Shown here one piece after another: positions 1 to 9,933 of a stretch of DNA of 64,000 nucleotides; the stretch's first letter is position 1; each line of letters starts with the position of its first letter. The stretch is from Diplonema papillatum. Taxonomy: Eukaryota > Euglenozoa > Diplonemea > Diplonemida > Diplonemidae. The DNA is taken from contig JAPJBO010000202.1 in NCBI GenBank assembly GCA_030068145.1, positions 124,001 through 188,000 on the forward strand, in the 5' to 3' direction. The translations under genes were made by a program, and so were the position numbers. The notes beneath the pieces were generated by a model. The model was not told the DNA's origin and made no database searches. It saw only the letters and a list, made by a program, of their open reading frames with translations.

Positions 1-469
1 AGCCCTTGTCCTGTCGTCTCTGTCAGCCTGTCTGGCGTTCGTACGAAAGCGTCGTACAGGCCGGATGCCTCGTCTGTCACTCCCCTGCTGTAACTTCCGC
101 AGGCAGCTGATGTTTCGCGATGGCTGCCGCCCTGATCGCAGCCTTACATGACACTACGAAGTTCACGGGGTCCATGTTGTGAAAATTGGAGATATTGTGG
201 GGGTTACCTGCCGGTGCCGGGTTGAGATGTGACCGTCACAGTGACGTAATCCCCAAAGGATAGGCCTCTCCCCCCGGACTCCGCGTGAGGACTGAATATT
301 CCGAAGTACGCGGATGCGTCCCGAGAGACTGCATGCGAAACGCTGCGTAGCTGCGCCGAAGGCTGCGTAGCTGCCCCGAAAGGCTGTGATGCGGCGCCCC
401 GAAAGGCTGCATGGCTGCTCAAAAAGGCTGCGAAGCTGCCCCGAAAGGCTGCATGGCTGCGTCTTGCCT
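1..469. other. No gene seen; short GGCTGC-rich repeats
   Basis: I recognise no gene here. Between about 340 and 460 the sequence repeats short blocks such as CCGAAAGGCTGCATGGCTGC, giving low-complexity reading frames on both strands that I do not regard as coding. Confidence 0.6.
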
Positions 470-518
470 CGTCTTGCCTCGTCTTGCCCGGGCTTCGTTC
501 CGCCCTACAGAACAGAAC
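470..518 (+). repeat. 49-bp direct repeat, left copy (partner 4029-4077)
   Basis: A 49-bp stretch that begins CGTCTTGCCTCGTCTTGCCC and ends CTACAGAACAGAAC is repeated without change at 4029-4077 in the same orientation. The two copies bracket the two LINE fragments. This could be a long target-site duplication or a dispersed repeat with two nearby copies. Confidence 0.8.
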
Positions 519-538
519 AGAACTCAGCTACTACTACT

Positions 539-1153
539 AGAACGGGCAAGAAGTACCGAGTGAAAAAAATGTGGCATGGCCGATGGGGCGAAACGTGGAA
601 CAGGAACACCACAGAAGCAGCCCCCACTAAAAAAAAAAAAAAGCGAAAGCGCCCGGACATCAGCTATGTCCGGGACGGCACCACCGTTGTGTTAGATGTC
701 GCCGTCACCTTCCCCCTGCAGCCATCGAATCCCCAGTACGCTAAAAGGGCAGCGGAGAAGCCAGGGGGGGCGGCGACAGCCTACGCAACAGCTGTCAAAG
801 AAGGCAAGTACCGCGGCATTATCGACAACGAGCCAAACCCTCGGGAATGGCTCGCTGTCCCGCTAGTCGTGGACACCTTCGGAGCGTGGTGTCCTGGAGC
901 ACTCACGGAGTTGCGGCAAATAGCCCGCAAAAGCGCCCTCCGTGAAGACCGGACCGCTTCGGCCGCCTGCCAGGACTTCTTCCACCAATTGAGCTTTCAG
1001 GTAGCCCAAGGGGTGGCAAGAATAGTCATTGCATCTGGTGGGGCGCGACCGGACGAAGCGGTCCACCCTGTTGCAGGGGGTAGTGTCACTGCATCGCGGG
1101 TTTTTTTACCTGGTCGGACCTGCTCGCTAGCAGGCCAGCCCAGGTCGCAGTGA
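539..1153 (+). pseudogene. 5'-truncated RLE-type LINE, endonuclease-domain fragment
   Basis: This is the C-terminal part of a non-LTR retrotransposon with a restriction-like endonuclease, of the R2/NeSL/Utopia type. The frame shows a PD-X12-D arrangement (RKRPDISY ... VVLDVAVTF, near 650-705), typical of the catalytic core of that nuclease. It is followed by the conserved tail PLVVDTFGAWCPGALTELRQ. Zinc-finger and reverse-transcriptase parts are absent, so the copy is dead. The 3' region runs to a short poly(A) near 1266-1274. It is closely similar to the copy at 53569-54049, where the frame stops soon after GARPDEA; here a change lets it run on to 1153. The upstream limit is uncertain. The clade name is an inference from motifs. 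Confidence 0.75.
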
Positions 1154-1274
1154 GACTGGCGTTCACTGTGTGCTGAAGAAGCATTTTTTTGGGCTCCCGC
1201 TCCGGAAGCAACCGGATACCGGCAGCCCCGCTGTACCAACATGGCTTGTACAGTGTCCCGCGCTCCAAAAAAAA
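1154..1274 (+). mobile_element. 3' untranslated tail of the RLE-type LINE, ending in poly(A)
   Basis: This stretch matches 53890-54047 closely and includes the shared block GGAAGCAACCGGATACCGGC. It ends in a short A-run at 1266-1274 after CGCGCTCC, as in the second copy. That marks the 3' end of the element. Confidence 0.75.
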
Positions 1275-1276
1275 AG

Positions 1277-3343
1277 CTGGCGCCCTCGACGATAGAGTTC
1301 CCGGCAACCCGAGCGAACGTGGCGATCCGCGCGGACGCGTACAAAAGGAGAACGAGGAAGCACGGTCGCACGGCTCGTCGGCTGTTTGCACCACAGAGCC
1401 AACACCACGAAAAGCGAGTGACCGGACTGAACGGAAAGGCGGCTCGCACCCTGCAAGAGAGAACAATTGCGGAGGAGAGCATCGGAGAGGGCTCCGACCG
1501 GCTGACGATCTCCCTGGTGAGGGAACTCGAATGGAAGAAGACCGTCACCCTACTGGGTCTAACCTTCGACGAGGAACTGACATTCGACCAGCATGTCAGC
1601 CGAGTGACGGCGGGCGCGGCCAAACACGCGTGCGTTCTCAGGCTTGTATCCGGTGCGGCATGGGGTCATCGAACGAAGACGCTCCGCTCGCTATACTACA
1701 CCTACGTACTCCCGAAGATGACGTACGCCCTGTCGGTATACGGCGCCTTTGCCAGACCGACGACCATGGCGAAGCTGGAGAGCCAGCACAAGGCCGGGCT
1801 TTGCGCCGTCACGGGATGCAGGCGCTCGGCATCCGTGGAGGCCGTTTCGATTGAGTCGCGGGTGCAGCCAATCTCGGTCTATGCCGATCTTCGACTCGCA
1901 ACACTGTGCGAGAAGCTGGCGACCTACCCGCAGTGGCGTGACACCCTGGTCCCCACAAACAAGCACGACACGATCGCCGTCAAATACGGACTCCTGAAGA
2001 GGCGCGCGCGGACGGAAGACGTCGACAGGCAGACCCGCAAGGCGAACCCGTTCGCGCCGTGGGAGCCACGGTGCCCCAAAGTGCACATCTCGGCAACACT
2101 GAGGAAGAAGTCGGAAGACGTGGAGGCGAACAGAAGGGTAGTGGAACGTGTGTTAGCCGCCCTGCCGACGCCGCTCTTGGTAACCTGGACCGACGGCTCT
2201 GTTGTTGAGGAAACCACAATGGAACCGGCGCTAACAGTCCTCAACGGCACAACGGAACCGACACCCACGGAGACGAAATGGGGAGGAGCCGGGTTTGCCA
2301 TCGAATCCGGAGAGAATTGGTCGATACGGAGAAGCGCGCAAGACGATCTTCCCTGGTGGGCGACCAACAGCGGTCCGGCCGGCAAGTGGGCGACAAGCTA
2401 CCGGGCGGAACAGGTGGCGATGCAGAGAGCCCTGCGCGTCCTCGTGGGCAGTCTGAGCAGGAGGAACGACAAAACCCTGTGGATACTGACTGACTCGAGC
2501 TCGCTCCTCCAGGACCTCGACCATGGACCACATCGCCAAGTCGACCCAGCCAACATCGAGATCTGGCAGCTGCTGGGCAAGCTCGCCGATCGTGGGTACA
2601 CCATCCACCTCCAGTTCGTCTACAGCCACTGTGGACTGGCCGGGAACGACGAAGCGGATACCCGGGCGAAGACCGGCGCCAGCTCGCCAGGAGAAAGGGG
2701 ACCCCGTCCCCCGCTCACGCGATCGACGGCGGCGGCCAGGCACAAGAGCTATGTGCAGAAGAGGTGGTCGGCAGGCGTGCTGAAGGCCCACCCGGAGTTG
2801 GGCTCCCACTACGACGGGAAACTCGCACACGCGCAGATCGTCAACGGGAGGAAACTCCCGAAAATCGATCACCTCACGCGACGGGCCGAGCGTGAGATCA
2901 GGCAGATCCGCACGGGCCAGCACCGCCTCCTTCGCAATTGGTGCCGGGAGGACTACGACGCGTTAGCGAAGTCCGAACGGAGCTCGAATCGTCCCTGCCC
3001 GCATTGCGGAGAGGTAGCCGAGTGCCCGGTCTCGCACCTTTTCTTGGACTGCGGCCATGAGGGGACGCAAGGGAAGCGTGACCTGATGTGGGAAGTGGCC
3101 TCCCCGTTACGGCGGGAGGGTGGCCAACCGGTGTGGATACCGAGACACGAACAGCTGTGGAGATTGCTGTTCGAACACCCGGAGACGGCACTCGAGTACC
3201 TGCAAGGGACCGGACTGCTGGAGGAGTACCGGATACTCGTGCCGACCACACCCGACGAACAGCCCACCGAATCCCGCCCATCCGCCACGAGAACCGCGAC
3301 ACAAACACGCGAACTCGAGGCCAGCGGATTTGCACGCCCGTAA
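1277..3343 (+). pseudogene. 5'-truncated LINE: RT tail plus RNase H and zinc knuckle
   Basis: The open frame is the 3' part of ORF2 of an RNase H-bearing LINE. It starts directly behind the poly(A) of the previous element. It retains the end of the reverse transcriptase (LLGLTFDEELTFDQHV, then YTYVLPKMTYALSVYG). A full type I RNase H follows, with its four acidic positions: TWTDGS, YRAEQVAMQRAL, ILTDSSSLL and GNDEADTRAK. A Cys/His cluster (CPHCGE ... HLFLDC) and a typical LINE tail come next. Endonuclease and most of the RT are missing, so the copy is 5'-truncated and inactive. It is related to 7915-9933 and 33983-34177. The first residues may belong to flanking DNA. Confidence 0.9.
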
Positions 3344-4028
3344 TCGGACTCGGCCCCGACTCAACCACCGCATACCGGGCCCCGCCTCGTCCGTCGGAGG
3401 GACAACCCCCCCGGCCCACGAGAGCGCGTCCGAGGAACAGTCACGACCGTGACCGCGAGACGGCCGACCCCCGACGTCGAAGCAACCTCGAAGAGCGACG
3501 AAACGAAGGCAAAGCGAAGCGAAGTACAAATGGAGAACGAGAGTAGGAAGCTAGAGAATTCTACTCCGGCACCTTGCACTTGACACTTTGAACCAAGAAA
3601 GTAGAAAGAGGAGCAGAGGCATTACTAGCGAAAAGCGAATTGATTTGCCCAGTACGTATAGGTGCCTCAAGCATCGCAAGCAAAACTGAGGTCCGATGCT
3701 CACCCGAGAAGGTACGGCTCGGAGGAGACAGCATTGAAACATGAAAAGCTGCGCGCCCTGACCACGCCCTCGGACTTGGAGTAGGACCTCAAACTTTTAC
3801 GTGAACCGAAAACCGTTAACAGAAAGAGAACCAATTTACGTAAACCGAAAACCATTACCAGAAAGCGAACCCAATAACGAGAACCAAGAACCGAAGCCAG
3901 AAGGAAAAACAATTTACGTGAAACAAAAAACCGATAAACGAACAAGTAGTAGTCATCACTCCATCACAAACAACACAACGGAGTAAATGGTGGCACAAAG
4001 AACCACTGTACGCTTGCCCGTTAGAGAC
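3344..4028 (+). other. LINE 3' flank; no gene seen
   Basis: The first 200 bases are probably the 3' UTR of the preceding LINE. From about 3780 to 3930 the sequence is A-rich and repeats units around GAACCGAAAACC. I see no poly(A) end and no separate gene. Confidence 0.5.
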
Positions 4029-4077
4029 CGTCTTGCCTCGTCTTGCCCGGGCTTCGTTCCGCCCTACAGAACAGAAC
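4029..4077 (+). repeat. 49-bp direct repeat, right copy (partner 470-518)
   Basis: Identical to 470-518 over 49 bp and in the same orientation. The two copies enclose about 3.5 kb with the two nested LINE fragments. Confidence 0.8.
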
Positions 4078-4951
4078 CCTCAGCAGTGGCGATGTTGGGT
4101 ACTCGTGTCACAGTGCAGAGGAAGATCTGAAGGTCGTGAGATCGAGTCCTGCATGCGGCCTTTTTCGGAAACGAAGCCTGCCAGAAACTATCAATTCCCG
4201 CAGTGGGAGTTTTCCGTGCCCTGTGAGTGAGGAGCCATTTTTCGTGACTGGTTCTGAGACGAGGCACTTTCCAGTATGTTGTCTCTTGGCCAAGACTGTA
4301 CTCTACACAGGATCTGTTTTTGAGTTCATTCGTGTTGGAGATTACCTACTCTGGCACAAGGCCAAAGCTGGATGATGAAAAGGGCCAGGCTTGCTGGCAT
4401 GAGCATTGCGATGAGTGCAGACAAGGAAGCAGGTCACTTACAGCTTTTCTTTTACACCACCCCGGTAGCGCACCTGCACGAAAGGCCGCCCATCGGCGAC
4501 GAGCACCACGCCGGTTTGTACTTGCCATGGGGAAGTACAAAACTAACTAAAAACTTGGGGTTTAAAAAACCAACACCTGCACACAACACGCAGAGCCAAG
4601 CAGCAGATCAGCAGCGAACCAAAGCAATCCTCTTGACAAACTATTATCACAGGCAACTGACTGCACGACAATCGCCGGAAACACACCGACCGCGACTGGT
4701 AAAGCCTGGCACGCCAGGACATCATTACGAAAACAGCGGCTAAAAACAAGGGGAGGGCGGGCAAGAAACAATCCCACTGAACCCCCCCACAACCATACCA
4801 AGAACGAACGAAAGGAAACAGAAAACAAACAAACGCCCCAAGGATGAAGAGAAGGCACAAGGAACCTTAGCACCGTATCCCCAAGCCTAACCCGGGTGCG
4901 GTTTCAAATTATTGAAATTGAAATTGAATTTTTGGATTTTTTGGAAATGTC
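4078..4951. other. No gene; one degenerate tRNA-like fragment near 4105-4165
   Basis: No protein gene is supported. Around 4105-4165 there is a degraded tRNA-like segment with a B-box-like GAGATCGAGTCC and a following T-run. Just behind it, near 4185-4215, is a weak relative of the dispersed repeat at 5089-5203 (TATCAATTCCCGCAG). Confidence 0.45.
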
Positions 4952-5022
4952 TCCGCCATAGTATAGTGGTTAGAACACCCGGCCCTCACCCGGGAGACCC
5001 GGGTTCAATTCCCGGTGGCGGA
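4952..5022 (+). tRNA. tRNA-Glu(CTC)-like gene or tRNA head of a SINE
   Basis: A 71-nt cloverleaf. The acceptor arms TCCGCCA and TGGCGGA pair over seven bases. The anticodon stem CCCGG/CCGGG holds the loop CCCTCAC, giving anticodon CTC (Glu). The T arm is CCGGG-TTCAATT-CCCGG. A T-run follows. Position 33 is C where U is nearly invariant, and the D arm pairs weakly. The unit leads into a dispersed repeat body (5089-5203) that occurs again at 23692-23810. It may therefore be the promoter head of a tRNA-derived SINE rather than a working tRNA. Confidence 0.75.
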
Positions 5023-5024
5023 AC

Positions 5025-5031
5025 TTTTTTT
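5025..5031 (+). terminator. Polymerase III T-run terminator
   Basis: Seven T residues start three bases after the tRNA-Glu acceptor end, as expected for RNA polymerase III termination. Confidence 0.7.
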
Positions 5032-5088
5032 CCTGGAATCGCTTTCCAAGGATTACGGAAATTTCCACGGATTTCCACGTTCCACTGC

Positions 5089-5203
5089 CGCGCCGGTGAA
5101 ATTATCAATTCCGCCAGTTGGGGGTTTTTGACGACTTGCCCGACTGTGGAGACACATTTTCAACCACCATTTTGACCTTCTGGGGCTCAAAACCCATGGT
5201 TCA
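5089..5203 (+). repeat. Dispersed repeat, copy 1 (partner 23692-23810)
   Basis: About 115 bp starting GCCGCGCCGGTGAAAT, with nearly the same sequence in the same orientation at 23692-23810. It sits about 65 bp behind the tRNA-Glu unit, so it may be the tRNA-unrelated body of a SINE. Confidence 0.8.
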
Positions 5204-5476
5204 CTTAGTTTTACACACGGAACATTTCCAACACAAGGTTTCTACATTCCTGTTGCACCCGTAATAAAATGACGAAAACGAGTGCCAGCCAGCATGAGCG
5301 ATCCCGCAACTCGCGCAAGCGCGACAACGACAACAAACGGAGCACGAAAGGAGGAAAGTGGCGGTGGATGAGGCTAGTGAGGAATCCGACGACGAAGTCC
5401 CGATGAAGTGAGGTGAAGTCCTAAATATGACGTTTGAAACTTTTTTTGCCCATTCTATTACTATTTCAAACTTTTA
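5204..5476. other. No gene supported
   Basis: Only short frames are present. The plus-strand frame near 5330-5420 ends in an acidic stretch (EASEESDDEVPMK) that could be a decayed coding end, but nothing around it supports this. Confidence 0.4.
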
Positions 5477-5744
5477 TTCGAGACTGGAGGTCCTATGAAC
5501 ATGCAATGTGAATAGCCTCTATTCGAGCCAACCCCACTTTTAAAAATGTACTGTTTTTGAACTAGATAATAGCGCGGAGCTGGCTTTTTCCGTTTTTCGG
5601 ATTTCATGCCTGTATGGTCCACTTCAACAGTGCGACGGTCTCCGGACCCACAGGTCCGCGGTTCGATCCCCGCGCGAAGTGTTTTTTTCGGTTTGAAGTT
5701 TTTGAGAATTTTTCGAGACTGGAGGTCCTATGAACATGCAATGT
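5477..5744 (+). mobile_element. Short tRNA-related insertion flanked by 33-bp direct repeats
   Basis: Perfect 33-bp direct repeats (start TTCGAGACTGGAGGTCC, end ATGCAATGT) lie at 5477-5509 and 5712-5744. The 202-bp insert between them holds a tRNA-like segment at about 5623-5688. This has outer arms CACTTC/GAAGTG, a B-box-like GGTTCGATCCC and a following run of seven T, but no normal D arm. The structure fits a SINE with a target-site duplication. Its length equals that of the LINE duplication near 53.5-54.1 kb. Confidence 0.65.
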
Positions 5745-6800
5745 TCACCAGAACTTTGCTTCACCCGAACTTCGCCCGAACTTTGCTTCGCCCGAACTTT
5801 GCTTCACCAGAACTTTGCTTCACCCGAACTTAGCTTCACCCGAACTTAGCTTCGCCCGAACTTTGTTTCGCCCGATCTTAGCTTCACCAGAACTTTGCTT
5901 CACCCGAACTTTGCTTCCCCCAGAACTTAGCTTCGCCCGGACTTTGTTTCGCCCGAACTTAGCTTGACCCGAACTTTGCTTCGCCCGAACTTTGCTTCAC
6001 CAGAACTTAGCTTCGCCCGAACTTTGCTTCGCCCGAACTTTGCTTCACCAGAACTTTGCTTCATCCGAACTTTGCTTCCCCCAGAACTTAGCTTCGCCCG
6101 ACTTTGTTTCGCCCGAACTTAGCTTGACCCGAACTTTGCTTCGCCCGAACTTTGCTTCACCAGAACTTAGCTTCGCCCGAACTTTGCTTCGCCCGAACTT
6201 TGCTTCCCCCAGAACTTTGTTTCGCCCGAACTTTGCTTCACCAGAACTTTGCTTCATCCGAACTTAGCTTCGCCCAGAACTTTGCTTCGCCCGAACTTTG
6301 TTTCGCCCGAACTTTGTTTCGCCCGAACTTAGCTTCACCAGAACTTTGCTTCACCCGAACTTAGCTTCGCCCGAACTTTGCTTCACCAGAACTTAGCTTC
6401 GCCCGAACTTTGCTTCACCCGAACTTAGCTTCGCCGAACTTTGTTTCGCCCGATCTTAGCTTCACCAGAACGTCCGAACTTTGCTTCACCCAGAACTTAG
6501 CTTCGCCCGGACTTTGTTTCGCCCGAACTTAGCTTCACCTTCGCCCGAACTTTGCTTCACCAGAACTTTGCTCACCCGAACTTAGCTTCGCCCGAACTTT
6601 GCTTCGCCCGAACTTTGTTTCGCCCGAACTTAGCTTCACCCGAACTTTGCTTCACCAGAACTTAGCATTTCCCGAACTTAGCTTCGCCCGAACTTGCTTC
6701 GCCCGAACTTTGTTTCGCCCGAACTTAGCTTCACCCGAACTTTGCTTCACCAGAACTTAGCATTTCCCGAACTTAGCTTCGCCCGAACTTTGCTGTTCCC
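5745..6800 (+). repeat. 16-bp minisatellite
   Basis: About one kilobase of degenerate tandem copies of a 16-bp unit, CCCGAACTTTGCTTCA, with frequent variants (CCAGAACTTAGCTTCG, GTTTCGCCC). The frames in it, which read as (CF)ARTLLR..NFASPEL repeats, come from the repeat and are not a gene. Confidence 0.95.
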
Positions 6801-6860
6801 CGAACTTTAACTGCTGCCTCCAGTCTCGCCACGCGCCGGCCTTAGCCGAGCGCACGTACT

Positions 6861-6935
6861 ACCATTCTATTACTACCCCCAAACTTTTATTCCATTCTAT
6901 TACTACCCCCAAACTTTTATACCATTCTATTACTA
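6861..6935 (-). repeat. 30-bp repeats, inverted set
   Basis: Two to three copies of the reverse complement of the 30-bp unit found at 7561-7802 (here reading ACCATTCTATTACTAC). Together the two sets form inverted repeats around a 0.6-kb centre. Confidence 0.85.
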
Positions 6936-7560
6936 TTGCAACTCTGGAGACTGAGTTCACCCATTGCTGGCAGCCCTCGGTACAAAAACAAGTACATGCT
7001 TGTCACAAAAGCCTTGTGCGAGTCTGCCTCTATTGCAGCAGAGCGCGACTGCGGTGGGCCAAAGAAACTGACCGATGATTTCTGGCGTTGTTTGTGGATT
7101 TCACAGCGGCCGGCGACCAGTCTGAGTCGTCGGAGTGGCTGAACGGTCGACCAAATCTTCGGTGGAACCCTGGGCCGGGCACAGTCGTAGTGGCTTTTGT
7201 TCGGCGATATAGCGTAGACTCCAGAATCCAGCACCGTGCTGCGTGCACGCGTACTGACTCGTATCTGAGCCTGATTAGCGTCAAACTGCGGAACTACAGG
7301 ATTGGAGTGGGATTCCCACGGAAGCTCCCTCCACAGGGTGGAGTCGGGGCAAAACAGAATGTCGGGGTCGTCGACTCCGCAAACGAGAGACCGAAACCAC
7401 TTAGACTCCGTGCTGGCAGTTTGAGATTTCGTCTTGAAACTTGCGGCAAAGCAAAAAGGGGCCTCTTTGTTTCGTGCGGTGGGACAACGCTTCAACGTTT
7501 TCGGTACTGACGCCAAGTGCTGGGACACCAACCAAATGGTACAAAAATTTGGGGGGGGGA
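6936..7560. other. Centre between inverted 30-bp arrays; no gene recognised
   Basis: Open frames of 140 residues (plus) and up to 333 residues (minus, running into the repeats) are present, but I recognise no domain and composition is not clearly coding. It may be the core of a foldback-like element. Confidence 0.4.
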
Positions 7561-7802
7561 TAGAAATAGAATGGTACAAAAGTTTGGGGATAGTAATAGA
7601 ATGGTATAAAAACTTGGGGATAGTAATAGAATGGTATAAAAGTTTGGGGATAGTAATAGAATGGTATAAAAGTTTGGGGGTAGTAATAGAATGGTATAAA
7701 AGTTTGGGGATAGTAATAGAATGGTATAAAAGTTTGCGATAGTAATAGAATGGTATAAAAGTTTGGGGATAGTAATAGAATGGTATAAAAGTTTGCGATA
7801 GT
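7561..7802 (+). repeat. 30-bp tandem repeat array
   Basis: About eight copies of a 30-bp unit beginning GATAGTAATAGAATGGTATA. The next 90 bp (GGGAGCACAGATTTTTTCC onwards) occur in reverse at 23338-23405, also beside a copy of this unit. Confidence 0.9.
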
Positions 7803-7914
7803 AAGGGAGCACAGATTTTTTCCTGAGCGGGCCACCTGCCCACCGACTTGGCAGAATGAAAAGGTGGGTCCCCAGACCCCCCCCCCACCTTGGTATGCGA
7901 AAAATATTTCTTGA

Positions 7915-9933
7915 GCAAAGCTGAAAAGATTTTCCCCCGCCGCGACGCTGAAGTCGAGATCGGCCTGGAAGTTCCTGGAGCCGGAGAAGGACTCGCCCTG
8001 GCACCAGCACCATGGCAAAATCATCATCTCGCTTGAAGTCGTGGAAGGCGGCCGCATGGTTACCATACGCGTCGCCGATGGGCTGCGCTGGGTAGGCAAG
8101 ACCAAACTTCTTGGCCTGACCATCGACTCGGAACTCACGTTCCACCACCACATGCAGCGTGTAGTCGACAACTTCTCTCTGAAGTTGAACTTCCTGCGGC
8201 ACCTTTCCGGGAAATCGTTCGGTTGCAACACGTGCACGCTGCGCACTCTGTACCTGACGTACGTCCTACCGACATACACGTACGCCCTGTCGGTCTACGG
8301 CCCGTACCTCCTTCGTTCCACATCTCCCCTGGTGGCAACACTTGAGCGGCTGCACAACCGTGCCCTTATTCTCCTCCTCGGATGCAGGAAGAACACCTCC
8401 GAATTCTCAGCGCAACAAGAATCCGGGATCTTGCCGCTCCGTGCGATAGCAAGGCTCCGTATCGCCGCTTTGCGAGAGAGAATGCGGCGCCGCGGCACGC
8501 TCTGGCGAAAGGAGCTCGCCATGCACTCGACGATGAGGCGAGACTACGTTGACTTGTGCGAAAAGGCCGATACGGACGGGTGCAAGCGCGAGGAATTTGT
8601 TTTCAACCCGTTTGCCCCCTGGACGCCCAGCCCTAGGGTGTCTATAGTCGCCACCCTGCCAGGGAAGAAGGGCGACTCGCCTGCGGCCAAGAGGCGTATC
8701 GTCGTAGCCCGGCTGAATGAGCTTGACCCGACGGACTGCTCAGCCTGGGTGGACGGCTCGGTGCTCAAAGGTGAACCGCCGCCCCAGCCGCCGCCCTCGA
8801 TAGCCGACAATTGGGACGAACGTCATCTCCCGTGGCTGAAGCGCTACAACGATAAGACGACATGGGGCGGGGCCGGACTGTACTTCGTGTTCGAGCCGTC
8901 TATCACCGACAGCCTGCGCAACGTCGCTGGTATGAAGCTCACCGCCGCCGGGGATCGGCGCACGACAACCCGGTCGTTCCCGGTCGGGAAATACGCGCAC
9001 AGCTACCGCGCGGAGCAGGTAGCCCTGTACTCGGCCCTGGTGTTCTACAGTCAGCATCTCGCGCCGACGACTCGCCCGCTCCACATCCTCATCCTGAGCG
9101 ACTCCCAATCGTTTCTCAAAACGTTGAGTGCCGGCCCGCATGCCCAAGTCGAGCCTCTCGCCATAGAGTGCTGGAAGATCCTGTCGGATCTGGAAGCAAG
9201 GGGTTATCTAGCCACCTTGCAGTTCGTCTACGGGCACTGCGGGCTTGAAGGCAACGACGTGGCGGACAACCTCGCAAAAACTGCGGCCCTCGCACACCGT
9301 CAGGCTGCGGAAGACTCTTCCGCGATTCACCCTGAGCCCTACCCGCTGACCGTCGCTGATGCAATCTGCCGCTATCGACGGTACCTACGACTGGATAGCA
9401 GCGAATTAGGTGCCAAGGGTGCGTTCGAGCGTGCAGACGAGCACGGGAACATCTCGCCGTTCGCCCGTATTGTTCACGGGCGGCCGATACCTCGACGCCG
9501 TCACCTCACGGCGCGGGCGGAGCGAGAGATTCGCCAGCTGAGGACCGGACACCACCGCCTGATCATGACGCTTTATTCTGCGTCGTACGTATCCCTCGGT
9601 TCGGATGAGCGGCGGTGGCACTTCCTTCCGTGCCCGATCTGCGGGGCTCGCTCGCCCAGCCCCCTGCTGCACTTATTCGTGCACTGCCGAGCCTTCGTTA
9701 CAGCTCCCCTCAGGACCACGCTGCGGCTTGAGGTAACAAGGCGGATAAAGAAGGACCCAGGCGGACCCATCGACTCCCTCTGGTACTTCTTATTCGTCCA
9801 CCCCGAGCTCGCCCTTTTTTACTTACAGAGAGCTGGCGCCCTTCCACCCTTCCAAGTCCTTGTGGCGTCCAGCCCTGACGATACCCCGGACACGACCGAA
9901 GAACACGAGTACGGGCTTGTGCCCATACTGTAG
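7915..9933 (+). pseudogene. 5'-truncated LINE: RT tail plus RNase H and zinc knuckle
   Basis: The frame is open from just behind a TGA at 7912 to the stop at 9933, with no natural start codon. It covers the last part of a LINE reverse transcriptase (KLLGLTIDSELTFHHHM, YVLPTYTYALSVYG). A complete RNase H follows with its acidic residues in AWVDGS, YRAEQVALYSAL, LSDSQSFLKT and GNDVADNLAK. The tail has a CPICG...HLFVHC cluster. It is a relative, not a recent twin, of 1277-3343. Without endonuclease and RT core it cannot move by itself. Confidence 0.92.

Noticed and set aside
519-1275. Search for a 33-bp target duplication around the first RLE LINE copy
   Set aside because: The sequence behind its poly(A) (GCTGGCGCCCTCGACG) was not found upstream, because a second LINE lies directly behind it and the left end is not defined.
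6917-7918. 333-residue minus-strand frame
   Set aside because: A large part is the 30-bp repeat (KLLYHSITIP), and the remainder has no recognisable domain.
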